Positions 1 through 12,832 of a stretch of DNA of 64,000 nucleotides are shown piece after piece. Both the position numbers and the translations under genes were made by a program. This stretch comes from Fragilaria crotonensis (Eukaryota > Bacillariophyta > Fragilariophyceae > Fragilariales > Fragilariaceae). Each line of letters begins with the position of its first letter. Position 1 is the stretch's first letter. The notes below the pieces were generated by a model. It ran no database searches. It was not told the origin of the DNA and saw only the letters and a program-made list of their open reading frames with translations. The stretch is taken from the NCBI GenBank assembly GCA_022925895.1, contig JAKSYS010000092.1:1-64000 (forward strand). The letters are read 5' to 3'.

Positions 1-3000
1 AAAACAGCTTCGGTCGGTGGCTCGTGTGTCTCACCGGGTTGGTAATCTAATGTCGTATTGGATTTTGACTAACACTGGCCGAATTGTTTCGAGAACGACT
101 GTACAACGCGTGACCAACTTGGAACAAGGCACGGATGAAGTGAGACAGCGAATGAAGGAATTTGATGCGAACATACGTGAGTTACTGAAGGATCAGAATC
201 ACGTCTTACAAGGCGATGGCGAGCGACAACTCCAAGATTGGGAAGAATACACCGATGACGTCGATCAGGCATTCCTCGATGATTTTGACAGTGCGGTGTC
301 GGATGAAACAATCACAGAAGCCGATCAGGATTTTACCCCTGACATTTTTGACGACATGTATCTCAATAAAGAGATTGCTACCGCGAGGAGTTGGCGATGG
401 TGAGGATGTTCATTATGGTAAAGTGACTAAACGATTGCGAGATGCAGAAGGAGACCGATTGGAACGGCGAACGAGCATCCGTTGTTAGACACCAGGAGTA
501 TGAAGTAGAGTTTATGGATGGGCACACTGAGGCGATTGCTGCGAATTTAATTGCTCAACACTTGTACTCACAGATTGACGACGAAGGAAACAGACACATG
601 CTTTTAGATGATATAATTGACCACAGAAAAGGCGTCCAAGCGTTGACAAAGAGGATGCGTTTGTGACCATGAGTAATGGCGTAAAGCGACGCAAGCAAAC
701 GACTCAGGGTTGGCAGTTATTATGTCAGTGGAAAGACGGCAGCACGAATTGGGTGAAGTTAAAGATATGAAACAATCATACCCCGTGCAGGTCGCCGAGT
801 ACGCCATCGCAAATCGCATCGACGATGAGCCCGCGTTTGCATGGTGGGTCTCTCACGTGATAAAGAAGAGGTTTGAGTGATCGCAAAGTTGAAATCTAAG
901 TATTGGCAGCGCACTCATAGTTTGGAATCAGGATACCAAAGACTGTCGAACAAGCCTAGCGTTTGACAGAGAGAACGGCGACACGAAATGGTGGGATGCG
1001 ATATGTAAAGAAATGAAAACGTGAGACCGGCGTGTGAAAAATGGGAACGGAAGGAAGCGAACTACCACCTGGATTCCAGAAGATCAAATGTCATTTTATA
1101 TTCGATATCAAGATGGCTGAAAACTTCAGACGTAAGCGAGGCTCGTAGCGAATGGAAATGAAACAGATGCTCCTGCAACATTAACGTATTCCTCGGTGGT
1201 GTCGAGGGACTCAGTGAGGATCGCATTGCTTATTGCAGCGTTGAATGAGCTTGAAGTGCTTGCATGTGACATACAAAATGCTTATCTAACCGCTGATTGC
1301 AGGAAAAGATTTACTTTATCGCAGGACCAGAGTTTGGATCAGAACAGGGGTCAATTATGATTATCCGAAAGGCTCTCTACGGACTGAAGTCAAGTGGCGC
1401 AGCTGAGCGCACTTAGCGGAAACCCTGTATGATATCGGGTACAAGCCAACACGCGCTGATCCTGATGTGTGGATTCGACCGGCAACCAAAGTGAGCGGGT
1501 TTGAATATTACGAGATGGTCTTAGTATATGTCGACGACATCTTGTGCATATCGGCGGACCCGAAAGCAACTATGCACGGGATACAAGGGACATTCAAGTT
1601 GAAGGATGATAAAATAGAGAAACCCGAGACGTATCTTGGGGCGCAGTTAAAAAAGAACATGGAGGACAATGTGTTGGACGATGAATTGCGAACAATATGT
1701 GAAGTCAGCGATTGCGAACGTTGAGGCCAAACTAAATGAATCAGGACAGCGATTACCATCTAAGTGTCTAACCCCATTGCAATCAAACTACAGGCCGGAG
1801 CTTGACACGTCAGCAGAGCTGAAGATCGACGGCGTCAGATATTACCAAGAGTTGATTGGAGTGTTGCGTTGGGCAATAGAGTTGGGGCGAATTGACATGG
1901 CAACTGAGGTATCAATGTTGTCCACTCACCTTGCGTTGCCTCGCGAAGGACATCTTCAACAGGTTTATCACATATTTGGATACCTGAAGGCAAGGCCGAA
2001 ACGGACGATTGCGTTTGATCCTTCGCACCCTGATATTGACGAATCCAGGTTTGTCCAGTGTGATTGGCATGATTTTTACCGAGGAGCAGCAGAATTAATT
2101 CCAGGGGACATGCCCGAAGCCAGAGGTAACGTTGTATCTACTCACTGTTTTGTCGATGCCGATCATGCAGGAAATAAGGTAACGAGACGATCGCAATCGG
2201 GCATCCTATTGTTTGTGAACCGAGCGGTAATACTATGGTACAGTAAGCGGCAGAATACTGTCGAAACATCAACGTTTGGCAGTGAATTCGTGGCTATGAG
2301 AATCGCAGTGGAGCTGATCGAGGCGTTGAGGTACAAGTTAAGAATGTTTGGAGTTCCTATTGAAGGCCCTACGAATGTTTTTTGTGACAATGAAGCGGTG
2401 ACGAAGAATTCGATATATCCGGAATCAACGTTGGCGAAGAAACACAACGCAATCGCGTATCATCGTACGCGAGAAGCTGTTGCAGCCGGACTATACGAGT
2501 GACTAAGGAAGATGGAAAGACCAATCTGGCGGATTTATTGACCAAACCTTTACCCCAAGTTACAAGAGATACACTGTGCGACAAGTTTATGTATTGATGA
2601 TGAGCGGTGGAACAAAACAGCCAAGGTTCATCGATGATTGTATGTTACATTCACGGTTACCTCCTGGGCATGCGGAAAGCATGTGGCTTTGAATCCAGGT
2701 CGATGTTTAGTGATGCGATCATACGCTCGTTGGGACCCTCGTATATGCTCGAGGGGACTGAACAAGTACTATGGTGCGCTAGTGGGCTAGCTACGGTTGC
2801 TGTATGTCACAGTAGCTGACTAGCCGTTTGTATGTGAGTCAGCGTAGAGACGTGTTAGCGATGGATACGATCGTTCCGAAATGCACGGAGCGTATCTTAT
2901 AATTTTTACGATTTACCTTGTGTTTACCTATGGCATATCTTCTCTTTTATCTTCTTTTGTAAGTGTTGCACCACGGACCTCATGACGGTATTTACACGCG

Positions 3001-3092
3001 TTTGCTCACTTAAAATGCACAAATCTTAAATAAGCAGTCTCGACGAACGTGTTTCGTCGGACCGAGGGTTCACTTATCTCGAGAGTCCTACA
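1..3092 (+). mobile_element. Degraded Ty1/Copia LTR retrotransposon (3' part)
   Basis: A fossil Copia element enters from the left edge of the window. The recognisable order is that of Copia pol. A reverse-transcriptase region lies at about 1,190-1,720, with the start motif DIQNAYL and the catalytic YVDDILCIS near 1,527. An RNase H region lies at about 1,670-2,600, with FVDADHAGN near 2,150 and a TKPL-type end. Weak coding remains upstream (17-900) probably belong to the integrase/linker part. The 3' LTR cannot be delimited because its partner is outside the window. The tract to about 3,092, ending CCTACA, is the likely LTR. The coding region is broken in many places (roughly six or more), so the copy is old and inactive. 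Confidence 0.8.
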
Positions 3093-3265
3093 GTACTTTC
3101 AGGTCTATTCTTGTAGATACGGCTCAATCGCTGTCACCTCGCACATAGGGTTTGCTTCCGGACGCTTGCTGCGTTCTTTCTCGTGTAGCACTATCGACAG
3201 TCGACAGGCGAGAAGGAATACGAAGGCTTACATTTGTTGTCCCAGAAAGGAGTGGGTTTGAAGCG

Positions 3266-6200
3266 ATGGAACTAAGCAAACCTTCCTCTTCAGTATTGAC
3301 GAGCTATGTGAGAAACCTGCAGCAAAAGCTTTCAACAGCGGATGAGAGAGAGAAGGAGTAGCTGCACTGTCATGTCGCAAAGATCGAAGCAATCTAGAAG
3401 AATTCCCCTTCGAATCAGTGTCAAAGAACAAACGCATCATCGTGGCGCGTGAAAGGGAACTGCAACTACTTCGCGATTGTTTAGATCAAGTAACAAGGAT
3501 GGAAAGGACAGAAGTAGTGACGATTCACGGTCCATCAGGCGTTGGAAAGACTTCTCTCGTGCAATGCTTCATCCAAACTCTTCCAGAAGGTGCATTCCAC
3601 ATGGAAGGCAAATTCAACCAGCGTCAATTGCGTGCTCCGTACGCGGCACTTGCTGCAGCATCCGATCAGCTCTGCCACCAAATTATGAGACGTGAAAATA
3701 GCATTGAAATACGCAATAGAATCAGAGATGTTCTTGGTCCAGATGTGAGTTTGCTGGGAAATGTGGTTCAAACCTTGTCCGAAATGACTGCAGAGGATGA
3801 TAGTACCGGTCACCACACCGCCGGGAGTGCCTCTCAGATGTTCACCCGATTCAAGCTTTTGTTTCGAGCATTTCTGAGATGCGTGGCATCTCCGGAAGCA
3901 CCTGTGGTCTTCTTCCTCGACGATTTGCAATGGGCTGATGTTCCATCGTTGGAGGTTTTGAAAACTCTTGTCACCAATGGTCAGTCGCATTGTATCATGT
4001 TAGTGTGTTCATATCGTGAGGGTGAAATGACTGCTGATCAATTGGGACTATACAACCTTGCTGGGCTAGAAACTGCGGATGAGGACGACTCCTCCGTTGA
4101 TAGACTGTTATCAACTAACAGTTCTCGAATCGCCGATATCGCGATTGCTGGCTTGGGTCGTACATCATTCAACCAGCTAATTTCAGGGACGCTTGGAATC
4201 AACAGCATTCTTACTGAATCGCTGAGTACGGTTCTTTGGAACAAGACTAATGGGAACCCGTTCCACGCTCTAAGTTTTCTTGAAATGCTCTATCGGAACG
4301 GCATGCTCTGTAGAGGAAACGACGGCTCCTGGACTTGGGACGAGGATAGAATTCTGCGAGAAACAAACGTGACAGTACACCTGGCTGATATTCTGGCGTC
4401 AAGAATTCGCGATCTCCCTGAGCAGGTGCGATCAATACTTCAAATTGCATCCTTTATTGGGAATGACTTTCCAGCGGCTGCCCTGGTGATGATTGTTCAT
4501 GAGGAGCAGGATATGCTTCAAGTGGAGTACTCGTTCGAGCGGCATTCTAAGGAAGAGATTCGCGAACGCATAGTTGCTGCATTAACGATGGCAGTTGCTG
4601 TAGGACTGTTAGAAACCATGCCCGAAGTTCATCATTTTAAGTTCGCACATGACAAGATTCAAGAAGTGTTGTACGAGACTCTCATGCCTGACGAAATGGA
4701 GCGACAGCTGCTGCACCAGCGAATCGGTTCGTTGATTTGGGACTCCGTAAAAAGTATGGCAAAGTCAGAGGCTTCTGATTGGCATATATTCTTGGCGGCG
4801 CACAATCTGAATCGAGCTGTCAACCTCATCGATTACTCAGGTTCAAGGTGTGACCTGATAGAACTGAACCTGACAGCTGCGAAACGAGCAATAGCGAAGG
4901 CAGCATTCGGCGCAGCTGCTGAGTATCTTCGAATAGCAGTATCCTTGGTTCAGAGTGACGAGTCATTGTGGAACGATCGATATGACTTATGTATTGATGT
5001 GTTTTGCTTGGCTGCCGAAACTGAGAAGAATGCAGGAATGTTCTCACGTAGCAGTGTTCTTGGTGAACGAGATTCAGGTCCGAGCAAGGTCCCTTCATGA
5101 CCACGCTGCCGCATGTGCCGTGAAAATGGATTCCTTATCGCTGCAAGGTGACCTTAAAGGTGCTGTCTTGCTTGGATTGAAAGTGCTCCGACAGCTTGGA
5201 GTCAAGTTTCCTCGGAGGGTTGGTATGTTGGTCATCGCGAACGAGATGGTCAGGGTGAAGGCATTGCTGGGTAAGAGGTCACTCCCCGAGTTGTTGTTCC
5301 TTCCTGAAATGGCAGACGAGACTTTGATTTTGGCGTTCAGTATCATGCTTGCCTTGTCAATCAGTTGTTATTTGTTGGGCGGCAAGTATAAAGGAATGTA
5401 TGCTATGATTACCTTGCGAGTGTTTCGACTAACGCTCAAGTTCGGCATTTCTCCGCTTCATTCTCCTTTCGCATTTGTCGGTTGGGGGGCTATTCACTCG
5501 GTGTTGGGCAAGTTTGACGTCGCTCTGCAAGCTGAACAACTCGCTTTCGATGTGTTAAACAAGTATGACGTGGAGTCTGACAGGGCATCAGCTCTTATCT
5601 CAAGCTATGGCATGAATCATTTTTGGAGGAATGCCCTCGATTCTACTGCCCGACGCGATTTTCTAAACGCATATCACATGGCATTGAGTTATGGGCATGT
5701 CGTCATTGCTCAAACCGGTTTTTTGTCCTGGGTGGTTGCCGGTTTGTACCTTGACGATTCGCTGGCGGAATTGAACTCTACCACGAGGCGGGTGGTCCAG
5801 GAAATGCGAGAATTTCAGACGAATAGCGCATTGATGTTCCTTCTGCCGATTTGGCAAACTGTAAGTTCGGATTTTTGGATTTGCGACTTGCAATTTTCCA
5901 GCTAACAATCTTGTTCAAACGCCGTGGACGCTTTAGTCTCTGAATTTTTGTGGCGATTCAAGCAACACGAATCCTGCGAGTTTGACGGGCGAAGCTGTCG
6001 ACGATGAGTTTGCGCTTGCGTTGCATCAAACTGATTCCAAAGTGGTAATCGTCAGCGCGAGTTGCTGTCACTTGGTTCTTGGCTTTGTGTATGAAGATTG
6101 GCAGACCGTCAAAACCATTTGCCAATTGTTCAAAAATACAAAAATGAGCTTGATGGATACTTTACCTCGGGATTCATGCTCGCTTGGTTTGCAGCCTGCC

Positions 6201-6607
6201 ACTATGAAATTTATTACACTGATGGGATAAGTCGGCACAAAAGGGAAGCCAGCCGAGCCCATCGTCGGATGAAGAAGTGGGCAACTACGGGAACTGCCAT
6301 GCTAGCTGGTCCGAACACTTTTTTGGAAGCAATGGAGGCCCTCTGCGTTAAGAAAGCCCCAGTGGACCAAGTCGAGATAATGTTTGAGAAAGCGGCGTCT
6401 GCGTGCGCTGCCGGGCGATGTAGAGTTTTCGAGGCACTATCGAACGAACGACTCGCTAGGCTCTTTCGTGGCGAAAAGCCTAACACATCGAAACGCTCAA
6501 AGTATTTGAAAAGGGCAGCTGAACTGTATAGGAGCTGGGGAGCATCGGCCAAGGCTGAGTGGCTTGAGAACAGGCATGACCATGAATCTACTTGCCAGAG
6601 TGGTTAG
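3266..6607 (+). pseudogene. STAND/AAA_16 ATPase, tandem copy 1 (broken)
   Basis: First of four tandem relatives of a COG3899-like signalling ATPase. It keeps the Walker A GPSGVGKTS (about 3,530), the Walker B VVFFLDDLQWAD (about 3,905) and the long helical TPR-like C-terminal half. The conserved start is the ATG at 3,266. Against the three open copies it has three frame changes: two extra bases near 3,350 (GAGAGA tract), one extra base near 5,065 and one missing base near 6,113. The family intron is still recognisable at 5,861-5,936 (GTAAGT...TTTAG, 76 bases). It lies directly downstream of an old Copia element, and the upstream block shared by copies 2-4 is only weakly present. Most likely a decaying duplicate. 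Some of the single-base changes could be sequencing errors. Confidence 0.8.
5861..5936 (+). other. Intron of ATPase copy 1
   Basis: Spliceosomal intron of 76 bases, donor GTAAGT and acceptor CTTTAG, phase 0, at the position shared by all four tandem copies (after the P-x-W-Q motif). Confidence 0.75.
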
Positions 6608-7252
6608 TATGAGTTCATGATGATGATGATGATGGTGCGGTGTTTATTATTCCACGTGATACATCGATGTGTTTTAAACTTTGTCTAATTTTTTTTTTAT
6701 ATCTATGCTAACATTCCAACCTGGCTGTTGCCCCTTTCGTTCTGCTGAGCTGGGTCCCAGTGGGCATTTCATTCTCAGGCGCTTGACTCAGTTTCCCTTT
6801 CTGGGACTCTCGTACCTAGTACCATGGGCAAACCCTTCTCCACTCCCAGGATTGGTAATTTCGTTCCAGGGGTTGGCGGGTGCCTTATAATCTTGATGAT
6901 GTCGGATGTCAAATACCACTCCCTACTCGATAGAGACAATTCTTATGCTTTTTCAGTGTATGTAGGTGCGGAATCGTTCCGCATACTGGAACTATGGCCA
7001 GTACTCCAGTAGCATCTAACCTCGAGGTACGGTACTCCAGCATGTACAAGTACTCCAGCATGTGCAAGTACTACTACGACGCCCTAATCACACATTTTAC
7101 GAATGAAGGGTGCCACCCATTCTCGCACCATTCATTGTACCGCGAACAAACATCAGAATGGTCATGGAGGTACATCTTATCTGTAGTGCACTAAATCATC
7201 GGTAGAGAGAGAGTCGATTCTCAATTGTTGTTTTGGGTATACATAAGCAACA
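6608..7252. other. Intergenic spacer after ATPase copy 1
   Basis: No gene seen. It holds a short (GAT)n run at 6,617-6,637. A stretch around 6,795-6,890 (CCCAGGATTGGTAA...GGTTGGCGGGTG) is clearly related to the 3' flank of ATPase copy 2 at about 18,895-18,965, so the duplicated block extends past the gene. Near 7,000-7,080 there are several ACTCCAG/GTAC-type repeats. Confidence 0.6.
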
Positions 7253-7586
7253 ATGAGGGACAGGAGCACACTTGCCATGATAACGTCATTAGGTTCCTTG
7301 CTTTCCGCATCATCGTTTGGTAGGTGTTGTTTCACCGCCACCATTGCTCCTCCTAATCGTGCTGGTCAATATCATCGATTCCATGGTGCCGTAACGTCAT
7401 TTGGTGCCACCAGGACAACAATAATGTGTCGATGGCTTTCTGGAAGTACATGTCATGATGAAAGCAAGCACAATGAACTTCTTCTCGCAGAAGAAGCGAT
7501 GGCATCCTTGGCGGTAACGGGCAGAACTTGGAAACGATTGGGTCCTGTCGTATCCTTGGCAACTGCGACTTCTACGACTCGGGCTA

Positions 7587-7626
<40 letters not shown>

Positions 7627-8326
7627 GGCAACACCTCAACGGCAGGGCACAGTGGCAGATATAGGGTGCGATCACGGACTTCTCACGTTTGGTTTAGCAG
7701 CAACATGTCAATTCGAACGAGTTATTGGAGTTGATGTATCCCAACTGGCTCTTGAACACGGGGGATGGGCACTATTTGAGGAACACCGAGCCAGTCATGA
7801 CAAAAATCATGAAGACAAGTATTCAAAGATTGAATTTGTCCTCGGAAATGGATTGCAACCGATATTGGATCAGCATATCGATACGATTTGTATGGCGGGC
7901 ATGGGGGTCGGTACCATGCAGCTCATTTCGGAACCCACTGACTTGGAACGCGTCGGCTGTCAACGAATTGTTGTGCAGCCGACTCAATCAAGACCTCGTC
8001 AATTGATGCAACTGTATAATCATTTCGTGGAAAATTGTGGATTTGCGGTCGAGAGAGAGCACGTTTCGTATCTGTCGAATCGATGGTACGTTTCAACATT
8101 ATTTCAAAGGAGAAAACCATCGTCATTTGCACTCGAGGATGGACCTGTAATGCCAGGGCATTTGCTGTACCAAAGTAATGATGAGGAACAACGACGTATT
8201 TATGACCAATACGTGGAACATCACATTGCTTGGTTGCACAAGGATCATCTGTCGAAAAAGGAAGTAGACCCCCTAGACCAGATCTGGCTCAACGCCATCG
8301 CCGATAGAAATGTTAGCAGATTGTAA
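7253..8326 (+). CDS. TrmK-like tRNA (adenine-N1)-methyltransferase
   Basis: Single-exon gene, 357 aa. The catalytic part resembles the TrmK/COG2384 family, which methylates N1 of A22 in bacterial tRNA using S-adenosylmethionine. The SAM-binding motif VADIGCDHGLL begins at about residue 134, followed by an acidic strand-2 end (VIGVDVS) and a CMAGMGVGT motif. The first roughly 130 residues are not part of the enzyme core. They begin with a hydrophobic stretch ending in SASSF, which could be a diatom ASAF-type plastid presequence, and contain an alanine run (about residues 113-123) coded by a GCA microsatellite at 7,590-7,627. The likely site of action is therefore an organelle, but targeting is inferred. 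The gene sits between ATPase copies 1 and 2, is on the same strand, and shares no visible function with them. Confidence 0.75.
7590..7627 (+). repeat. (GCA)n microsatellite coding poly-alanine
   Basis: Uninterrupted trinucleotide run inside the TrmK-like gene. In frame it codes about 11 alanines between the presequence-like region and the methyltransferase core, so length changes would probably be tolerated. Confidence 0.9.
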
Positions 8327-8439
8327 TATCGCCGGTGTCACACTCTGGACAAAGTACACGTCTCATGCAATAATATCATCCTATTCTAACACTGAGCTTC
8401 ACTCGCATTACTTGGTAGACACCTCTACACAACATCCCG

Positions 8440-9060
8440 TGATGCCGTTTGATTCAATTCCCACACCGGCTGATACTTTTGATGAATGGGCCTTACAACT
8501 TCCACATGCAGAACGACGCCTCATTTCATGGATTTCTTTTGCTGAGTGCGATCATGCCGAAGAAGTTCTAGTGGTGAAATTCTCCCACTGGACTGCACTT
8601 CCTTCATCGGGACTGATGACGGCAAACGTCAAAACCGCGGTTCGTCCTCGTGGATCATCTGCTCCCCTGCGGGCTGTGAGGTACTCATTATGAATGCGGG
8701 CCCTGTTGATGGATGGCACAAATGTCAAGCATCTCCCAAAAGTGGAGTGGCTGCTCTTGTTTTGGTCACTCTATAGTTGGGCGAGCTGGCCGAGTTCTTC
8801 GATATTACTTAAATCCATTGAAAATTTGTCCTGTACGTGGACAGCAACAGCACAATCACCAATGTTCAGCAACTCCGCAATCTGATTCCAAAGCGTCGAT
8901 TTCCTGACAACGCCGACATCTTGACCTTCGCATCTGCTGCTCATCCTGGGATTTCCCGCGTTCCCTTGGAACATGTAAAAAGTCAGCGTTGTTGCTGCCC
9001 TTTTCGGCGCAAGGTGGAAAGACCGATTCATAGAATCGACAACGGAATCCATCTACAGTA
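8440..9060 (+). mobile_element. Retroelement RNase H-like fragment
   Basis: Scrap of a retroelement polyprotein. Peptides in different frames (8,440-8,600 PTPADTFDEWALQLPHAERR; about 8,600-8,760 TDDGKRQNRGSSSW, GPVDGWHKCQAS; about 8,835-8,990 VDSNSTITNVQQLRNLIPKR) resemble the linker and RNase H-like domain of reverse-transcriptase proteins that are common in diatom genomes. No ends or terminal repeats were found. It is short and broken several times. The assignment to a non-LTR type is a guess from the related piece at 38,730-39,342. Confidence 0.5.
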
Positions 9061-9522
9061 TGTCATACATGCATACTGCATACTGCATACTACTACATGT
9101 ACCAGTACAAAGGTCGAATTGTCATATAGCTCGGGCCAATAGGACCACGACTACTACGGTCGTCGTACATGCAGTCATTAATTGAGTTTTATATGTACAA
9201 GGCATACCGTTTAATTTGAGCTCTGATGATGTCACAATGATGAAGCGGTACTAACACACAAAGCGCCAGGCCCTCCTCTATGCTCATGTGCATCTCTTTT
9301 ATGTCCTCATTCGAGGACTAGTGCTCTACATAGAGAAATCGTTTTTCCTGAGGCAATGAAGACATATTCGAAGTCATGTTCGAAGTCATGCGAATGCTAT
9401 CGTAATATGTACTCCGGAGTAATGGATAATTGTACAAATACTGACTAAAGACTACAGCACGATGTTCTGGTGAAGTTGATAACGAAAATGCAGGTTTTCC
9501 GCAAACGGTGCAAACCAACGTA
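9061..9522. other. Intergenic spacer left of the Copia insertion
   Basis: No gene seen. It holds CATACTG short tandem repeats near 9,067-9,090 and a weak copy (TCTATGCTCATGTGCATC, about 9,277-9,294) of the motif found upstream of ATPase copies 3 and 4. Before the Copia insertion this was contiguous with the upstream region of ATPase copy 2. Confidence 0.5.
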
Positions 9523-9527
9523 ACACG

Positions 9528-9855
9528 TGTTGAAACCACAATATCAACATACAGTACCTACGTGCCAATCAGACAACGATACAGTACTGCAGTCAACACT
9601 GGGAGATTAAATCGCTTGTAAATCGGAAAATTAAATTAGAATGAGACTATCACTCGTTTCCCAAGCTGGTCCGTTTACAATTGACCTTTTCGTTCACACG
9701 TGATACGTTCTCAGTCTTGCCGGCACTCAATCGTGACAGCTTCCGTTTCTCCTTAATGTCTTGTTTAGACTCCACGGTTCTCCATCCGGTATCCGTTTCG
9801 TCTCCGTTCGTCCTCTCACTATGTCCGGTCATTCCGACAGTAATATTATTCAACA
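9528..9855 (-). repeat. 3' LTR of the Copia element
   Basis: 328 bp, TG...CA ended, identical to the repeat at 14,938-15,265. It is the 3' LTR because the element reads on the minus strand. Confidence 0.95.
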
Positions 9856-12791
9856 CACTCCTGCAATCCTGCGATCCATCATCGTAGGTCGTAGGATTGA
9901 CGTTCATGATCTCGTCACGGAACTTCATAAATTGCATCCCTTGCAAAGGTTTCGTAAAGAAGTCACCAACCATTTCGTTGGTAGGACAATGCTCAATTTT
10001 GACCTCTCCAGAGGCCACTCGATCCTTGATAAAGAAATAACGGATGTTGATATGTCGAGTTCGCTTTCCACTTGACGCCTTCCCGTTTTCGGCCAGTAGG
10101 ATCGTACTTTTGTTGTCCTGATAGACAATGGATTCGTTAACTGCGTATCCCTGGGCCTCCAAGAAATATCGGGTCCATAAGGCTTGTGGAAGAATGTCGT
10201 TTACCCCAACCAGTTCGGCCTCAGTTGAACTTTTCGTATTAATCTTTGGCGAGTGGAAGTGCCGTAGATTGCCCCTTGCCAAGCATCATCACGCCACCTG
10301 TATGACTTCGCATATCAGGGTGCACCGCAAACGAAGCGTCAACCCACCATTTAACGATGTTACATTCGTCAGCCTCCAAAATCAAGGGCATTTTAACCGT
10401 GCCTCGCAGGTACATCATAGTCCTGCCCAATTTTTGTAGTCGTCGACGTCCGGTTCTTTACGCGAGTACATAGAAATGCCACTGCTGTCTGTATGTCCGG
10501 CCGTGCGCGCTTGCATAGAAACAGAAGCTTGGCCACGTTGTGATGGAAAAAATCGGACAACTCGGTGTTCAGCTTTTCTGCATCATCGTTCACATCGAAT
10601 AGATGCGATGATGCCGGTGACCTGACTGTTCCTGACATGTCGGCCGGCAATTCCGTTATCATGTTCTCGATGTAGTCGATCATCGTGAACTTAACCTTGC
10701 CCTTCACGCTGAAGTCGATCGTCATTCCAAGGTATTCGTGCACCTTTCCTCTTGAGATCGTGAGCGGGGCCTCCTTCCCAAATTCAGACTTCAGCAGCTC
10801 GATCACGTCATCAACGACCTTCGGGTCAACATGGGAGATTTTAAGGTCATCCACATGCCACAAAATGGTACACTGTTTACCATTGACAATTTTGTTGGCG
10901 ACACAGCTGTCATATGGGTTCAGAACAAATCCCCATTTGATTAGTTGCTTGCTTAGCTTTTTCCAAAACAGAAATGCGCCAGTCAGCGTGCCGTACAGCG
11001 CCTTCTCCAGTTCCACATAGAGTACCATTCGCCCGTTTTCCATCTGAATGTACTTCCGATACATTTTGGGATCAATTCGGACCATGAGCTCTGCCATCTT
11101 CCCTTCCAATTTCATGTGGACTGTTCTTTCACCTTTCATCCCGACCTGCATGAATGCAGCTGGGAGGTCAACCACCCCCCACATCTCTTTCTTCTTTGGC
11201 GTCAATTGTGCACGATAGCATGACGGACTCAGTTGCGACTGTTGGTGAACTCGCCTCTTCCTTGGTTGTGTATGGTCGCTGTTTTCTGCCGTCCGCACAG
11301 CCTCTTCCTTTTACCGTGCCATCTCGTTTCTGCTTCAAAAACATCAGGTATTGTAGTGCCGCCTCGCGCTCTTCATCGGTCATCTCGTCCTTGCCCCCTT
11401 GGCCTTATGACCTCACGGTCATACAGTTGCGTTAGTTCTTTAAGCACGGCGTCAACGCCGGCCTCGCCAAAAATTCGGAGCCCTTTTCGGACGCTGTGCT
11501 GTGTCATGGCGATGGACTCGAGCGTAGCGTGTAGGTGGCCATAATCCCGCGGCTTGCGGGCCCGAAGATTATATTTCCCCAGTCTTCTTCCGTATCGCAC
11601 GTCCATGAGTTCGTCAACTTGCATTGCAGGTCGCGCAGCCTCGACTTGTATTGTTGGCGCGACTGGAGCGATCTCGCCCTCTCTCGCGACTTCGTTCGCG
11701 TCCTCGTTCGCGTCTCTCGCAACTTCGTTTGCTTCTTCGTTCGCTTCTCTCGCGACTTCGTTCGCTACATCGTTCGCTTCTTCGTTTGCTTCTTCGTTAG
11801 CTTCGTCGTCTCTCGCGACTTCGTTCGCTTCTTCGTTCGCGTCTTCGTTTGTTTCTTCGTTAGCTTCGTCGTGGGCGTTTCTCGCGACCTCGTTCGCTTC
11901 TTCTTCACCAGCTTCACCAGCCTCTTCTATCGCGACATCCGGGATGTCTTCGTCGTTTGCATCCTCTTCTATCGCGACACCCGGGATGTCTTCAGCGTTC
12001 TCTTCAACGTTCTCTTCAACAATCTCAACAATCTCATCATCCACTCCTGCGATCTGACCGTCGATCCAGTCATCATCATCGTCGTCGTCATTAGCTGGGT
12101 CGTCGTTCGGATCGAAATCATCATCATCATCATCGTCATCATCATTCGCATCGTCGTCATCATCGGGGATTAGCACTCCTGCCCGATCGGAAAACTCAAG
12201 GGGAGTTAATTCGAGATCGCGACGCGATAGTTTGTGCACTCGATCAATAACGTCTGCGGGGATTGGGAGCTCCGTCCATTGTGTGCGGTGCAAGCGCTTA
12301 CCAGTTGTAAGGCTGTAGAAATAGTGTCCCCCTTGTGCGTTACCCGTTGGGCGGAGCGCAATGGCACCCGTCGTACGCGGTAGCATAGAGTTATCGTGGG
12401 GTTCATGGGTCTGGACGTAGGCGCCGAACTCGATCTTGCAATGAGTGGCGTAGTCAATCGTCGACCCCACCACGAGAGCTCGAGGGCTCAACACATCGGA
12501 AATGCCTCTTTGGACAGGGAAACTGTTGAGCCAGAACACGACGTAGTGTATGAGCTCGATGACGATCCTTGCGGGCAACTGTTTGAACGGCAGCATGCCG
12601 ACCACACTCCTGGATCTTTCTTTGATGGTCCGGATGTGGCGCTCTATTTCAGGCACATGTTCCTCGGCGGCCACACAATTAATGCTGATTCCCAGCTCCG
12701 CAACGTCACCGACGAGACCGTCCTTGTCGAATTCGCCGTCCATCAATATCACCTCAATGTGAAACCCACGTTTTGCATACGTCTGGTGCAC
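9650..12791 (-). pseudogene. Copia integrase, reverse transcriptase and RNase H region
   Basis: Pol part of the young Copia element. The integrase core is at about 12,790-12,300. Then comes an aspartate- and glutamate-rich low-complexity linker with EANEVAR-type repeats (about 12,170-11,640), the reverse transcriptase with WHVDDLK at the catalytic site (about 10,860) and the RNase H part with STEAELVG and YQDNKST motifs. It is fossil-like, interrupted a few times, and flanked by identical LTRs. Confidence 0.8.
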
Positions 12792-12832
12792 ATGTGAGAT
12801 GGCCTTAAAGATTGTGTCGGATTTTCGGTTGG

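Noticed and set aside
11535-12173. Long plus-strand open frames rich in Ser/Phe/Arg
   Set aside because: They are antisense shadows of the acidic repeat tract in the minus-strand Copia element.
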